40,207 nucleotides of DNA from assembly GCA_938028665.1 (NCBI GenBank), contig CALIMB010000062.1:1-40207 (forward strand), read 5' to 3'. Each line of letters opens with the position of its first letter. Position 1 is the stretch's first letter. This DNA is from an uncultured Thermomicrobium sp. Its GTDB lineage: Bacteria; Chloroflexota; Chloroflexia; Thermomicrobiales; Thermomicrobiaceae. Position numbers and translations under genes: made by a program. The notes beneath the pieces are model-generated. The model saw nothing but the letters and a program-made list of their open reading frames with translations, ran no database searches and had not been told where the DNA came from. Positions 14,755 to 23,084 of this stretch are shown here, in pieces.

Positions 14755-17098
14755 CGGTAGCCTCCAACCAGAAATCTCGAACCTGGATACCTAGCCGGGC
14801 AAGGAGGTAGAAGGGCTCTGCCTTCCGCTGGGGTGGAACAATGACGCGGAGCCGCTGATCTTCACGATAGACGGCAAAGCCGTGTGCCGTGAGGAGATGA
14901 GTAGCTGGCTGCAAGGTATCGACATCGAGTTCAAGGATGAGTGATTGATGCACGTTGTATCTTATCGGCAGGGCTGCTGCGCCTGACTCAGCGACGATAC
15001 GTCCGGCCTCGAGCCGTAAGACGCGTGTGGCCAGGTGCCAGATGTCATCAGAGCGGTGCGAGGCGAAGATGATCGTCCGGCCTGACTCGCGAAGTTCGCG
15101 GAGGGTGGACAGGAGTTCCTCGCGTGCGGTCACGTCGAGGTTTGCTGTTGGCTCATCGAGCAGTAGCAGTGGTGGATCACCAATCGTTGCCAGGGCGAGT
15201 GCAAGTCGTTGTTGCATACCGCCTGAGAGAGTCCGTACTGGCTGATACCAGGTCTGCTGGAGGCCGAAGACACCCAGGCGTTCCCAGGCACGCTCCAGCG
15301 GTTCGCCGCGCAGGCGCGCGACAGTTGTCAGGAGCTCGCCAGTAGTAAGGTCGAGGAGCGGTAGCTGCTGCGGCACGTATCCGATTTGGGCGCGCACAGC
15401 TGGGCCGTCTTCGAGCGGTGAATGGCCGAAGACGGTAACTGTACCGGTGTAGGCAGTTCGGCCAAGGAGGCAGCGAAGGATTGTCGTCTTGCCGGCACCG
15501 TTTGGTCCCCAGAGGGCGAGTGCCTCGCCAGGTCGAACGATGAAGCTCACATGATCAAGAACGAGGCGATCCCCAAAATACTTGGTGAGCCCACGCACTT
15601 CCACAACGGCTGCGTCCGTGACGGTGCACGCTGCGGTTGCTACGGAGGGGGTGGTGGAAGCCAGTACCACGGGTGCAGGGGCGCGTGGAGCGGTGGTTGC
15701 CTGTGCGAGCACGAACCGTGGCGGGCGACGGAGGATGAGGAGGAGAGGAAGCGCAGCGGCAGTGAGCAAGGCAAGTGAGAGGAGCGCATGAATACGAGAT
15801 GGTGGGGAGAGGTTCCAAGGAAGATCCGGCCACGGCGTTGAGTGAACGAGTGGAGCGGGATCAGTGAAGCGTGGTGCTGGCTGGAAGAGAGGAACCGCAC
15901 GTGCAGCCAGATCGAGCGCGGAGGCAGCAAGGCTGAAGCGGAAAAAGGCGAGCAGCGGGGAGCGGTCGGTAAGAACACTTGAAAGTGCGCGGTTCTGGTA
16001 TGGCAGATCGCCAATGCCGTTGCGGTCCGCATCATAGCCGACGTAGTCGCTCCAGAAGTTGCCACGCCCAGCCTCGGCCCAGGCGATGCGGTCGAGCGTG
16101 CCGCCGCCCTGAGGCGCTGCTTGCTCGAGATTTTCCAGGAGTGTGTTGCCGATGATGAGATTAGAGCGAGTTGCCGGGCTGATGAGGAGGCCAACGTCGT
16201 TATAGGCGATCCAGTTGCCCGTTATCCGGTTGGTGACTCCCTCCGAGATCGGGGAATTGTCGATGTAGATGCCAACACGATTCCGAAGGAACAGATTCCC
16301 TTCTGCCAGGACACCGTCGGTCTCTTTCAGGGCCAAGCCGTAGCCAGACGGGCCGCGGTTATGAAAGAAAACATTGCGACGGACGGTCTGGCGCGCGCCG
16401 TACATAAGATAGATGCCGACTGAGTTGTCGCGAAGGACGTTTCCCTCAATCACGCTCTCCTGTGAATACATGAAGTGGAGACCATAGCGGCCGCGTTCGA
16501 CCACGTTGTTGCGGAAAAGCGTGTGATCAGAATACCAGACGATGACATCACGGCTATCCTCAACACGGTTGTCGACAATGTGCGTTCCCGGGCTGTACCA
16601 GAGTTTGATGCCGTCGCCGCGTTGTGGCTCTGGAAGCGGTTTGCCAACGATACGATTGGCTTGGACAAGCGCACCTGGTGCGTTGAGGAGCTGGATGCCG
16701 AAGAGGCTGTCGAGTACCTGGTTACCAACGATCTGGGCTCCTGGTGCCGTGACAAGGATGCCGGTGTCCTCGCGATCGTGACTTGTGCCGCTACCGCGGA
16801 CAATGAACCCTTCAATATGAACACGAGGTGCAGCAACGTGAATGACGGTCCCCTGACCGCCTCCATCAATGACTGGCCAGTTCTCGCCGTACAGTGTCAG
16901 CGGGCGGTCGATAACGACCCGGCCGACATAGACACCACCACGGACGCGAATTGTTGCTCCGGCTGGTGCAGTGGCGATTGCTTCCTGGATCTGGCGGAGT
17001 GAGCAATCGGGGCAGACAATAAGCTCGCTGGCATGAACCGGTGGTGGCGTCAGCAGCAGGAGCACGGTCAATGTTGCGGCGAGAACAAGCCGGTGCAT
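14744..17098 (-). CDS. NosD-NosF fusion: beta-helix domain, TM helix, ABC ATPase
   Basis: A single 784-residue frame joins two proteins that are normally separate. Residues 1-24 are a Sec signal peptide. Residues 25 to about 430 are NosD, a right-handed beta-helix of repeated NosD/CASH units (for example RNNVVERGRYGLHFMYSQES). Residues 436-459 form a transmembrane helix, and an Ala/Pro/Thr-rich linker leads to a NosF-type ABC ATPase from about residue 505. That part has Walker A GPNGAGKTT near 530, LSGGMQQR, LLLLDEPTANLD and an H-loop FASHRSD, then a 75-residue C-terminal domain. The topology is sensible: NosD outside, ATPase inside. The ATG at 17098 has GGGGGTG before it. A GTG near 15606 could allow separate NosF, but lacks a ribosome-binding site. 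Confidence 0.93.
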   Translation of the reverse strand: MHRLVLAATLTVLLLLTPPPVHASELIVCPDCSLRQIQEAIATAPAGATIRVRGGVYVGRVVIDRPLTLYGENWPVIDGGGQGTVIHVAAPRVHIEGFIVRGSGTSHDREDTGILVTAPGAQIVGNQVLDSLFGIQLLNAPGALVQANRIVGKPLPEPQRGDGIKLWYSPGTHIVDNRVEDSRDVIVWYSDHTLFRNNVVERGRYGLHFMYSQESVIEGNVLRDNSVGIYLMYGARQTVRRNVFFHNRGPSGYGLALKETDGVLAEGNLFLRNRVGIYIDNSPISEGVTNRITGNWIAYNDVGLLISPATRSNLIIGNTLLENLEQAAPQGGGTLDRIAWAEAGRGNFWSDYVGYDADRNGIGDLPYQNRALSSVLTDRSPLLAFFRFSLAASALDLAARAVPLFQPAPRFTDPAPLVHSTPWPDLPWNLSPPSRIHALLSLALLTAAALPLLLILRRPPRFVLAQATTAPRAPAPVVLASTTPSVATAACTVTDAAVVEVRGLTKYFGDRLVLDHVSFIVRPGEALALWGPNGAGKTTILRCLLGRTAYTGTVTVFGHSPLEDGPAVRAQIGYVPQQLPLLDLTTGELLTTVARLRGEPLERAWERLGVFGLQQTWYQPVRTLSGGMQQRLALALATIGDPPLLLLDEPTANLDVTAREELLSTLRELRESGRTIIFASHRSDDIWHLATRVLRLEAGRIVAESGAAALPIRYNVHQSLILELDVDTLQPATHLLTAHGFAVYREDQRLRVIVPPQRKAEPFYLLARLGIQVRDFWLEATDGW

Positions 17099-17102
17099 GG
17101 TG

Positions 17103-17738
17103 TCACCCCCGTTGGGCAGAGCCGCGCAGCCGCGCGGCGATGCCGATGAGTGCACTGAGGGCAGCGAGGATGGCCAGGTATAGTCCACTACCGAACCGCG
17201 CTTGAACAACAAACTGTCCAACTCGCCCCGTCCCAAGTACGGGTGGTGTAAAGGGTTTGATCGAGCTTGAGAGTGCAGCGTGCGGATCAAGGTTATGGCC
17301 AAAGTACCAGAGCCAGTACTGGAGATCAGCGATGAAGATAATGGGGAATATGACGATCAGGATGGCGAGAAGTGTGATCCAGCGTTGTCGGAGTAAACCG
17401 GTGAAAAGGGCGAGGAGCGCCAGAGCCGCGACGCCGTAGGGGGCAATCGCGCGCTCGAAGGGCGCTGCCTCTTCCAGCTTCATCATCCCGATATAGTGGT
17501 TGAGTCCATTCACTTCTTGGACGTCACCAGCAAGTTTCGTGAGATAGATCAGAACGCGGAGTCCGCCTGGGTACTGAGGCGCAAGTAGCGTCATGTGCCA
17601 GTACGGAAGCACCAGTGAGACTCCGAGCAAGATGGCTGCGAGGAAAAAAAGTATGCGATCCCTGCTGTGGGCAATCACTGCGCTGAGCGATTGTATGACG
17701 TTTAGTCTTGCGGTGGTCCGGGTGGTAGCGATTTCCAT
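17103..17738 (-). CDS. NosB-like integral membrane protein of the nos cluster
   Basis: A 211-residue membrane protein with about four hydrophobic segments (near residues 28-47, 98-116, 120-140 and 185-203). It contains a conserved block PYWHMTLLAPQYPGGLRVLI and then GLNHYIGM (residues 78-85), which I associate with membrane proteins in clade II nos clusters such as NosB. Their role is unproven; electron delivery or copper-site assembly has been proposed. The ATG at 17738 follows GAGAAAGGATCG. The stop is 4 bases before the nosD-nosF start, so it is translated with the maturation genes rather than with nosZ, from which it is separated by a strong hairpin. Confidence 0.7.
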   Translation of the reverse strand: MEIATTRTTARLNVIQSLSAVIAHSRDRILFFLAAILLGVSLVLPYWHMTLLAPQYPGGLRVLIYLTKLAGDVQEVNGLNHYIGMMKLEEAAPFERAIAPYGVAALALLALFTGLLRQRWITLLAILIVIFPIIFIADLQYWLWYFGHNLDPHAALSSSIKPFTPPVLGTGRVGQFVVQARFGSGLYLAILAALSALIGIAARLRGSAQRG

Positions 17739-17780
17739 GGTTGCGATCCTTTCTCGACTCCGAAGGTAGCCAAGTTTGGG

Positions 17781-17818
17781 AGAGGGGGCGGTAAGGAGAA
17801 TCCCTTACCGCCCCCTCT
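17781..17818 (-). terminator. 16-bp perfect hairpin between nosZ and its accessory genes
   Basis: AGAGGGGGCGGTAAGG (17781-17796) and CCTTACCGCCCCCTCT (17803-17818) are perfect inverted repeats with a 6-base loop, the most stable hairpin found in the window. It begins 10 bases after the nosZ stop and ends 43 bases before the start of the next gene. On the nosZ-coding strand no T-run follows, so partial termination or protection of the nosZ 3' end is more likely than full termination. Confidence 0.8.
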
Positions 17819-17827
17819 GCTGCGGGA

Positions 17828-19855
17828 TCAGGTCGGCTTCACCAGGAAATAGCCCATCATTTCGAGATGCAGGGCCGAGCAGAACTCTGTGCAGTAGAAC
17901 GGGAAGGTGCCTGGAATATCGGCGACGAAGCGGATGGTCTGAGTTTCACCAGGCTCGAGACTGAGGTTGATGTTGTAGCCCCCGAGGGCAAAACCATGCG
18001 TTGCGTCCTTGGCACGCTCGATGTTCGTGAGGTGCCAGATCACTTCATCTCCCTGCTCGACCTCGATGAGATCCGGGCGAATCTGGCTGCGCAGCAGGAC
18101 ACCCCAGATCTCAACGGTCTTGCCGCGTCGCTCAATGCGCTCGTCACCGACCTTGAGAACGGCATTGGGATCGACGCTGTGGGTGTGTGGGTTCCAACCC
18201 ACCTCGGGGTAGATCTCCCAAGCCTTGATCCGCTCCCGCTTAATGATTTGCGCGTAGTGTGGCTCGCCGATCCCGATTGGGCTATCGTAAAGGACGCGCA
18301 TCGGTTGATTGGGTGCAATGGAGATCAGCTGCGCGTTCTGCGGCAGCAGTGGTCCGAGGCTGGCAAAGCGGTCAACTGACCACTTGTTGTGTGCGACGAG
18401 GAAGCGACCGGCAGGCTTGACAGTATCCCCCTCTGCGGCAGCAAGGTGTCCAATGTTGTACTGGACCGGTAGTTTCTCTACCAGCTTCCAGCCATCTTCG
18501 TGATAGGGCTTGCCGAGTGACCACTTGGCGACCGCACTATCCAGGAACAGGCTCGTATAGGCGTAACCCTGATCGTCAAACTGGGTGTGCAAGGGACCGA
18601 GGCCAAGCTCAACCTGGGTCTCGACACACTGTTCGAAGGGAAGGACCGGGATGCCGTATTCATCGGTATCCCAGTTACCCGCTTGGATGGCCTGCTGAAT
18701 CTTGGCAAAGCTGTAAACGGTGACGTGAGGATCGAGCTTCCCTGCCACGACGATGTAGTCTCCACCCGGCGTCACATCCACACCGTGCGGGCTCTTCGGC
18801 TCTGGGATCAAGAAGAGGACCCCTTCCTTTGCAGCGACATCCATGCGGATGACTTTAAAACCGTTGATTATCTCGTATTTGCCGGCCGCGATGACTTCTT
18901 CAGCCTTCTTCCAATTGACGACATGGAGGTAGTCCATGTCACGTTGGGTCGTGGCGATCTCCATAGCTGGCCGACCCTCTAGCAAGCCCGGAAAAGCGAG
19001 TTCCGTGTTGAACGAGTTCCAGAAGGCCCAGCCGTGGGATGGCCCTTTCCCAGCATCGGCCAAGTCGTGCCAGTACGGAGGCGTCTCAATGGCAAACGAC
19101 TCCTCGGGGATAATGCGCCCCTTCTGTCGGTCGAACTTCCAGAAGGTGAGAACACCACGGTACTTTTCCTTGTACTGAGTGATTGGCGCGTAGACGCCGC
19201 CAAGCGGCACTGAGTACTGGTCAGCTTCGAGCACGTACTCGGTGTTTGGTGTCACAAAGCAGCCACCGTGCTCATTAACAAGGAGGGGATTCTTCACGAT
19301 CTGCTTGGTCTCAAAGTCCCGGAGATCAACGACGGCAATGCGACCATTCGCTTTGTCGTTGATGAAGAGGAATTCGCCGTCATATTCGCCATTGGTTTCG
19401 CTCAGGGCCGGGTGGTGCGTATCGCCCCAGAGGATCGGCTTTCCGTGGAAGTAGCCCCCCTCAAGGACCTCACTCGTGGAGCCACCGTAGCCGTAGCCCT
19501 GCCATGGCTCCGGGGCAAAGACAGCGATCACCTTGAGAAGGCGCATCGACGGCAAACCATGGACTAACACCTGCCCACCGTGGCCGGTTGAGGAGAACAT
19601 GAGAAACTCATCGTATTTACCAGACGGAACGTATGTCATGAGCGCTGCGGTCACATCTTCCGGAGTGAGTTGCCGCTGCTTGATAATTTCGTCGGCCGTG
19701 ACGCCGAGCTTTGGTGCCTCCTCTTTGCGCTGCAAGACACTGCAACTTGCGAGCAGGGCACCAGCTGAGAGCCCTGCCGCTGCACCGAGGAGTCCTCGTC
19801 GACTGACCTTGTGTTGATTGACCTGGAACGGTGGTCGATCACGGTTCTCGGTCAT
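17828..19855 (-). CDS. nosZ: Nitrous oxide reductase
   Basis: A 675-residue NosZ that reduces N2O to N2 outside the membrane. The seven-bladed propeller carries CuZ-type His motifs: GDTHHPALSETNG, NEHGG, SPHGV, GPLHTQF and EPHYA. The C-terminal cupredoxin domain has the CuA site Cys655, Cys659, His663 and Met666 in FYCTEFCSALHLEMMG, with another ligand in DATHGF. The N terminus has a twin-arginine motif (SRRGLL) followed by a hydrophobic stretch ending in the lipobox-like LASC, suggesting Tat export and possibly lipid anchoring. I chose ATG 19855 because GGAGGAGGG lies 7 bases upstream; the frame extends farther upstream without family similarity. No nosR is adjacent. Confidence 0.95.
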   Translation of the reverse strand: MTENRDRPPFQVNQHKVSRRGLLGAAAGLSAGALLASCSVLQRKEEAPKLGVTADEIIKQRQLTPEDVTAALMTYVPSGKYDEFLMFSSTGHGGQVLVHGLPSMRLLKVIAVFAPEPWQGYGYGGSTSEVLEGGYFHGKPILWGDTHHPALSETNGEYDGEFLFINDKANGRIAVVDLRDFETKQIVKNPLLVNEHGGCFVTPNTEYVLEADQYSVPLGGVYAPITQYKEKYRGVLTFWKFDRQKGRIIPEESFAIETPPYWHDLADAGKGPSHGWAFWNSFNTELAFPGLLEGRPAMEIATTQRDMDYLHVVNWKKAEEVIAAGKYEIINGFKVIRMDVAAKEGVLFLIPEPKSPHGVDVTPGGDYIVVAGKLDPHVTVYSFAKIQQAIQAGNWDTDEYGIPVLPFEQCVETQVELGLGPLHTQFDDQGYAYTSLFLDSAVAKWSLGKPYHEDGWKLVEKLPVQYNIGHLAAAEGDTVKPAGRFLVAHNKWSVDRFASLGPLLPQNAQLISIAPNQPMRVLYDSPIGIGEPHYAQIIKRERIKAWEIYPEVGWNPHTHSVDPNAVLKVGDERIERRGKTVEIWGVLLRSQIRPDLIEVEQGDEVIWHLTNIERAKDATHGFALGGYNINLSLEPGETQTIRFVADIPGTFPFYCTEFCSALHLEMMGYFLVKPT

Positions 19856-20647
19856 AATCCGACCCTCCTCCATCCTTGTCGCGGGGTCTGCCACACCCCG
19901 TGTCCTGATAGGAGTGTCTGCGCAAACAGGTTCGGCGAACACGACCGGTTGGGTAGTTTCCAACCTACACGGTGGGATAGGTTGTAACCCTACCCGTATG
20001 GTTGGGGCCTGGTCTGTGCCCTGCTGCCGATCGTCAGAGTGATGAAGCAAGGCTGCTGCTGAAGGGCGGATAAGAACTGGCCTCTTGGGATGCCGCGATT
20101 CAGGGGTTTTCAAGGGATCGCTTGCGTCAAAGATGACGACGAAGAGGAGCAAGCTCACGGCTCTCTTGTGGACAAGGTCGCGGTTCTCAGCTTCCTTCGC
20201 CCGTCCCCTTGCTTGTGACGCGGGTAGAGGAGCCAGCAATGACAGCGGCAGAGGGGTGCACGATCCTACTGAGACGCTGACCTCGAGTCTGCGAGAAGTT
20301 ACTGCAACGATGACTCACCAGCACCTTCAGGTGCAACCGTTCAGTAGGTGATCTGCACGGTGCTCACCGGCACGCCGAAGAACGCGGCTTCTTGGATGGT
20401 CTGATGTCTGGAAGGGAGAATGCACCGTAGGTACTTGGAGAAGCGAGCACCTACACCACTGGTTGGCTCGGCGGGCAGAGTTGGCGCCGGTCACGGTGCG
20501 GCCGCCATGGGCGGAGTGCCAAAAAGTGGGCCTATCGCACAGGAAAGAGATCATCAGGGTTGCGGTGAGTGCCGCTCCAGGGGATCGGTGCTGAGCGGTG
20601 CTGTGTGAGCGTCAAGCGTTAAATAGCAGCTGTTGGCGCTGTTCGGT
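19856..20647. other. Intergenic region upstream of nosZ
   Basis: About 790 bases between the nosZ start and the frameshifted remnant of the nuclease gene. It holds the two dyads at 19954-19992 and must contain the nosZ promoter. No obvious FNR-type site of the TTGAT-N4-ATCAA form is seen close to nosZ. No gene is supported. Confidence 0.5.
19954..19992 (-). promoter_or_regulatory. Two tandem imperfect palindromes upstream of nosZ
   Basis: Written on the plus strand, TAGTTT-CC-AACCTA (19954-19967) and TAGGTT-GT-AACC(C)TA (19978-19992) share the form TAGGTT-N2-AACCTA. Their centres are 24 bases apart, and they lie about 100-137 bases upstream of the nosZ start codon. The arrangement suggests paired binding sites for a dimeric regulator. 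The regulator is unknown and is not encoded next to nosZ. Confidence 0.4.
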
Positions 20648-20770
20648 TCAGCCAGCTTCGCAGCCGATGCCGTCGCGATCAGTGTCGAAGTGGTGCGGGT
20701 CGGGTGGCAGGACCCGGAAACGGCGGTACGGGATGTCACGGCAGTCAAGGTCGGGTGGAGGAGGAGGCAC
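20648..20770 (-). pseudogene. Frameshifted Excalibur-type C-terminal domain of the nuclease
   Basis: In another frame directly after the nuclease gene the minus strand encodes DLDCRDIPYRRF, then DTDRDGIGCE and a stop. This is the DxDxDGxxCE calcium-binding Excalibur pattern often found at the C terminus of secreted SNase-like nucleases. The first half, CDPSYPDMC, is still in the nuclease frame. The break lies at about 20768-20775, in a GTGTG dinucleotide run; a loss of two bases there would explain it. A sequencing or assembly error is possible. Confidence 0.7.
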
Positions 20771-21437
20771 ACATGTCCGGATAGCTGGGATCGCAACTGG
20801 ATAGAGGTGACGGTGCTCGTGAGGGACTGGACTGTAACGGAGTGCACGCTCCCCAGAGGCCAGCACGGTTACGTTGTGCCTCCTGCTGGGCAGCAGTGAG
20901 ACGATCAGTGTAGCGTTGGTCTGGCGGGTACTCGCGAGCAATGGCAGCACCCTGGCGGACGAGCTCCTCGTTGACGAGGATCCACGAATGTGCACGTGCT
21001 ATCCAGACATAACGCAGGAATCGTCCATACCGATCAGTGTCACTGACATCCTGTTCGAGGTAGACAGTGCTCCCAGGCGGTGTTAGCTGGGTCAAGGCGA
21101 CCGTTGCGGCTTCGAAGAAGCATTCAGCGGGTCGACCTTGGTCTCCGCGCTCGGGGGCATCGATGCCGATAAGGCGGACGATCGCTTGGCCGTGCTTGGT
21201 GCGAACAGTGAGCGTGTCGCCGTCAATCACGTTCACGACGAGCGCGGGCTCTGCCGGGACAGGAAGTGCAGGGGAGAAAGGTGTGGGCGCTTGCGGTGAT
21301 ACGGCAACCGGTGAGGTGGTGGGTACGCTCGTGTCGGTTGACGGGATGAGCACGCCGGTCTGGTTCCTGCCAGAGGAATTGGGAGCAGCACAACCGGTGG
21401 TGAGGAAGAGGGCGAACAGGAGGAGCCAGCGGACCAT
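20745..21437 (-). CDS. Exported SNase-like (thermonuclease) protein, C terminus truncated
   Basis: A 230-residue exported nuclease of the staphylococcal nuclease family, which degrades DNA and RNA with Ca2+. The N terminus is a signal peptide of lipoprotein style (FLTTGC), followed by a Pro/Thr/Ser-rich linker to about residue 65. The OB-fold catalytic domain is intact: VIDGDTLTV, RLIGIDAPE (catalytic Arg and Glu) and DRYGRFLRYVW (second catalytic Arg). The start ATG 21437 follows GGGAG, and the upstream nitroreductase stops 2 bases before, so it closes the F420 operon. The frame stops soon after CDPSYPDMC because of the frameshift described separately, so the Excalibur domain is lost. Catalytic activity should not depend on it. 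Confidence 0.85.
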   Translation of the reverse strand: MVRWLLLFALFLTTGCAAPNSSGRNQTGVLIPSTDTSVPTTSPVAVSPQAPTPFSPALPVPAEPALVVNVIDGDTLTVRTKHGQAIVRLIGIDAPERGDQGRPAECFFEAATVALTQLTPPGSTVYLEQDVSDTDRYGRFLRYVWIARAHSWILVNEELVRQGAAIAREYPPDQRYTDRLTAAQQEAQRNRAGLWGACTPLQSSPSRAPSPLSSCDPSYPDMCASSSTRP

Positions 21438-21439
21438 CG

Positions 21440-22117
21440 TCACTCCCAGGCAACGATCAAGGCTTCCAGTGGGCGTCGTGGGCGTCGCTGCGGGTCGGCG
21501 GCGGCATAACCGAGCGTGATGAGTGCCTGGGGTTCGAGGTGGGGAGGAAGGTTGAGGGTGTGGCGGACGACGCTCGGACAGAAGAGTGGCGCGCACATCC
21601 AGCCGGTATCGAGGCCAAGGCGATAGGCCATGAGTAAGGCGTTTTGTACAGCGGCGCCGAGGCTTTGGATTGCCATTGTCCGCTCGGCAGCCTGACGGTC
21701 TGGATCCGGATAGCGATCGAGGTCGCTCGGATCGAGGCAGACGAGAATGAGTACGGGGGCCTCAAGAAGACGCCGTTGTGATCCGGCGAGCCTTCGTGCA
21801 ATCGTGTCTTGATCCTCGCCGTCCATGGCGAGGTGATAGCGCCAGGCCTCGGCCATGGCCTCGGCAAGTGCACGCTTGCGTTCTGGGCGGGTGAGAACAA
21901 CGAAGCGCCAGGGTTGTGTCCCGTGAGGTGAGGGAGCCCACGCGGCAGCTTCGAGGATTGCCGTGACGAACTCGGGTGGTACGGGATCGGGGCGCAGGCG
22001 ACGTACCGAGCGGCGGCCACGGACGAGTTCTGGAAGGTCGAAAGGGCGAGTACCGGGGATTCCGGTGATGTCCGGGAGTGGAGCGAGCGGTGGTGGAACA
22101 GGCGATGCAGCTTGCAT
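21440..22117 (-). CDS. Nitroreductase-family protein, candidate dehydro-F420-0 reductase
   Basis: A 225-residue FMN-dependent nitroreductase-fold protein. RGRRSVRRLRPDPVP is the usual N-terminal FMN-binding segment. APSPHGTQPWRFVVL (about residues 67-81), AAVQNALLMAYRLGLDTGWMC and the C-terminal LGYAAADPQRRPRRPL match the nitroreductase domain that forms the C-terminal half of mycobacterial FbiB. There that domain reduces dehydro-F420-0. Here it is a separate protein in an operon with cofC and cofD, so the same reaction is inferred. The ATG at 22117 follows GAGGAGCCTGCT. Another flavin-dependent reductase function is possible. Confidence 0.75.
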   Translation of the reverse strand: MQAASPVPPPLAPLPDITGIPGTRPFDLPELVRGRRSVRRLRPDPVPPEFVTAILEAAAWAPSPHGTQPWRFVVLTRPERKRALAEAMAEAWRYHLAMDGEDQDTIARRLAGSQRRLLEAPVLILVCLDPSDLDRYPDPDRQAAERTMAIQSLGAAVQNALLMAYRLGLDTGWMCAPLFCPSVVRHTLNLPPHLEPQALITLGYAAADPQRRPRRPLEALIVAWE

Positions 22118-22127
22118 AGCAGGCTCC

Positions 22128-23084
22128 TCACGATACCGGAGTGGCAGGACGTGTCGTGTGGACGGGAGTAGGTGCTGGGATCCAGCTGAGAGCGGTAATG
22201 GCGCTCCAGAGGAGGACGAAGCCTGCAAGCTGCCAGCTGTCGATTGTGGTGTCGAGCACCCACCAGTTGACGAGGATAGCGAGAGCGGGGAAGGCGAGCT
22301 CAGCGAGTGTTGCGTACGAGGCGCGTGTTTGCCGCAATCCAGCGTAATATATGAGCATGGCAAGGAGACCGGGCACAAGGGCAAGAAAGAAGAGGCGTGG
22401 TGCCTCCTCTGCGAGTCCAACTGTCCAGGTACGGGTGAAGGTACCCTCGACGAGAGCGAGCGTGACGAGGAAAGGCAGGGCAAGGAAGAACCGAGCCGCG
22501 GTGAGGGTGGGGAAGGGGAGGGTACTGAGCATGTAGCGGCCGAGGACGGTGGCGCTGCCCCAGAGCGCCGCAGCAGCGAGGGCGAGCACCGCGGTGAGGA
22601 TTCGTTCCTGGGGGAGGAGCCAGATCGCCTGGAAGGCGGCGCGTCCGAAGGAAACAAGATAAGCACCGGTGAGCGCGAGTACAAAGCAGGGCCAATAGAG
22701 TCGAGGCAATCGTTCGCGTAACAGGAGCGCAGCAAGAAGGACGGCGATGAGAGGCTGGACCTTTTGGAGCAGGATGACAGTGGTTGGGTTACCGATACGG
22801 AAGGCAGTGGTGAACAGGACAGTCGCTAACCCGGAAGCACCCCAGGCGATAGCGACGAGCGCCAACCAGGAGCTGCGGGGAAGTGCGGCAAAGGCGCGAC
22901 GCTGCCAGAGGAGGACCGGTAGTGCATAGAGAGCCAAGAAGAGGTGTTCGGCCAGCACAATCGAGGTTGCCGGGAGTGTCTCGGTTAGTGGTTTCCGGAT
23001 GGGTGCGTCGATAGCCCAGAGGGACGCTCCGAATGCGACAATGAATACTCCCCAACGTGTCACTGTTGTCTGTCGACTCTCCAT
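22128..23084 (-). CDS. EamA/DMT-superfamily transporter
   Basis: A 318-residue membrane protein with ten hydrophobic helices arranged as two EamA repeats (about residues 10-145 and 163-300). Members of the drug/metabolite transporter superfamily move amino acids, nucleotide-like compounds or other metabolites. The substrate cannot be read from sequence. Its ATG at 23084 lies inside the 3' end of cofC (25-base overlap) after AAAGGGGGAGAA, so it is translated with the F420 genes. Transport of an F420 intermediate or of F420 itself is a speculation from context only. Confidence 0.82.
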   Translation of the reverse strand: MESRQTTVTRWGVFIVAFGASLWAIDAPIRKPLTETLPATSIVLAEHLFLALYALPVLLWQRRAFAALPRSSWLALVAIAWGASGLATVLFTTAFRIGNPTTVILLQKVQPLIAVLLAALLLRERLPRLYWPCFVLALTGAYLVSFGRAAFQAIWLLPQERILTAVLALAAAALWGSATVLGRYMLSTLPFPTLTAARFFLALPFLVTLALVEGTFTRTWTVGLAEEAPRLFFLALVPGLLAMLIYYAGLRQTRASYATLAELAFPALAILVNWWVLDTTIDSWQLAGFVLLWSAITALSWIPAPTPVHTTRPATPVS

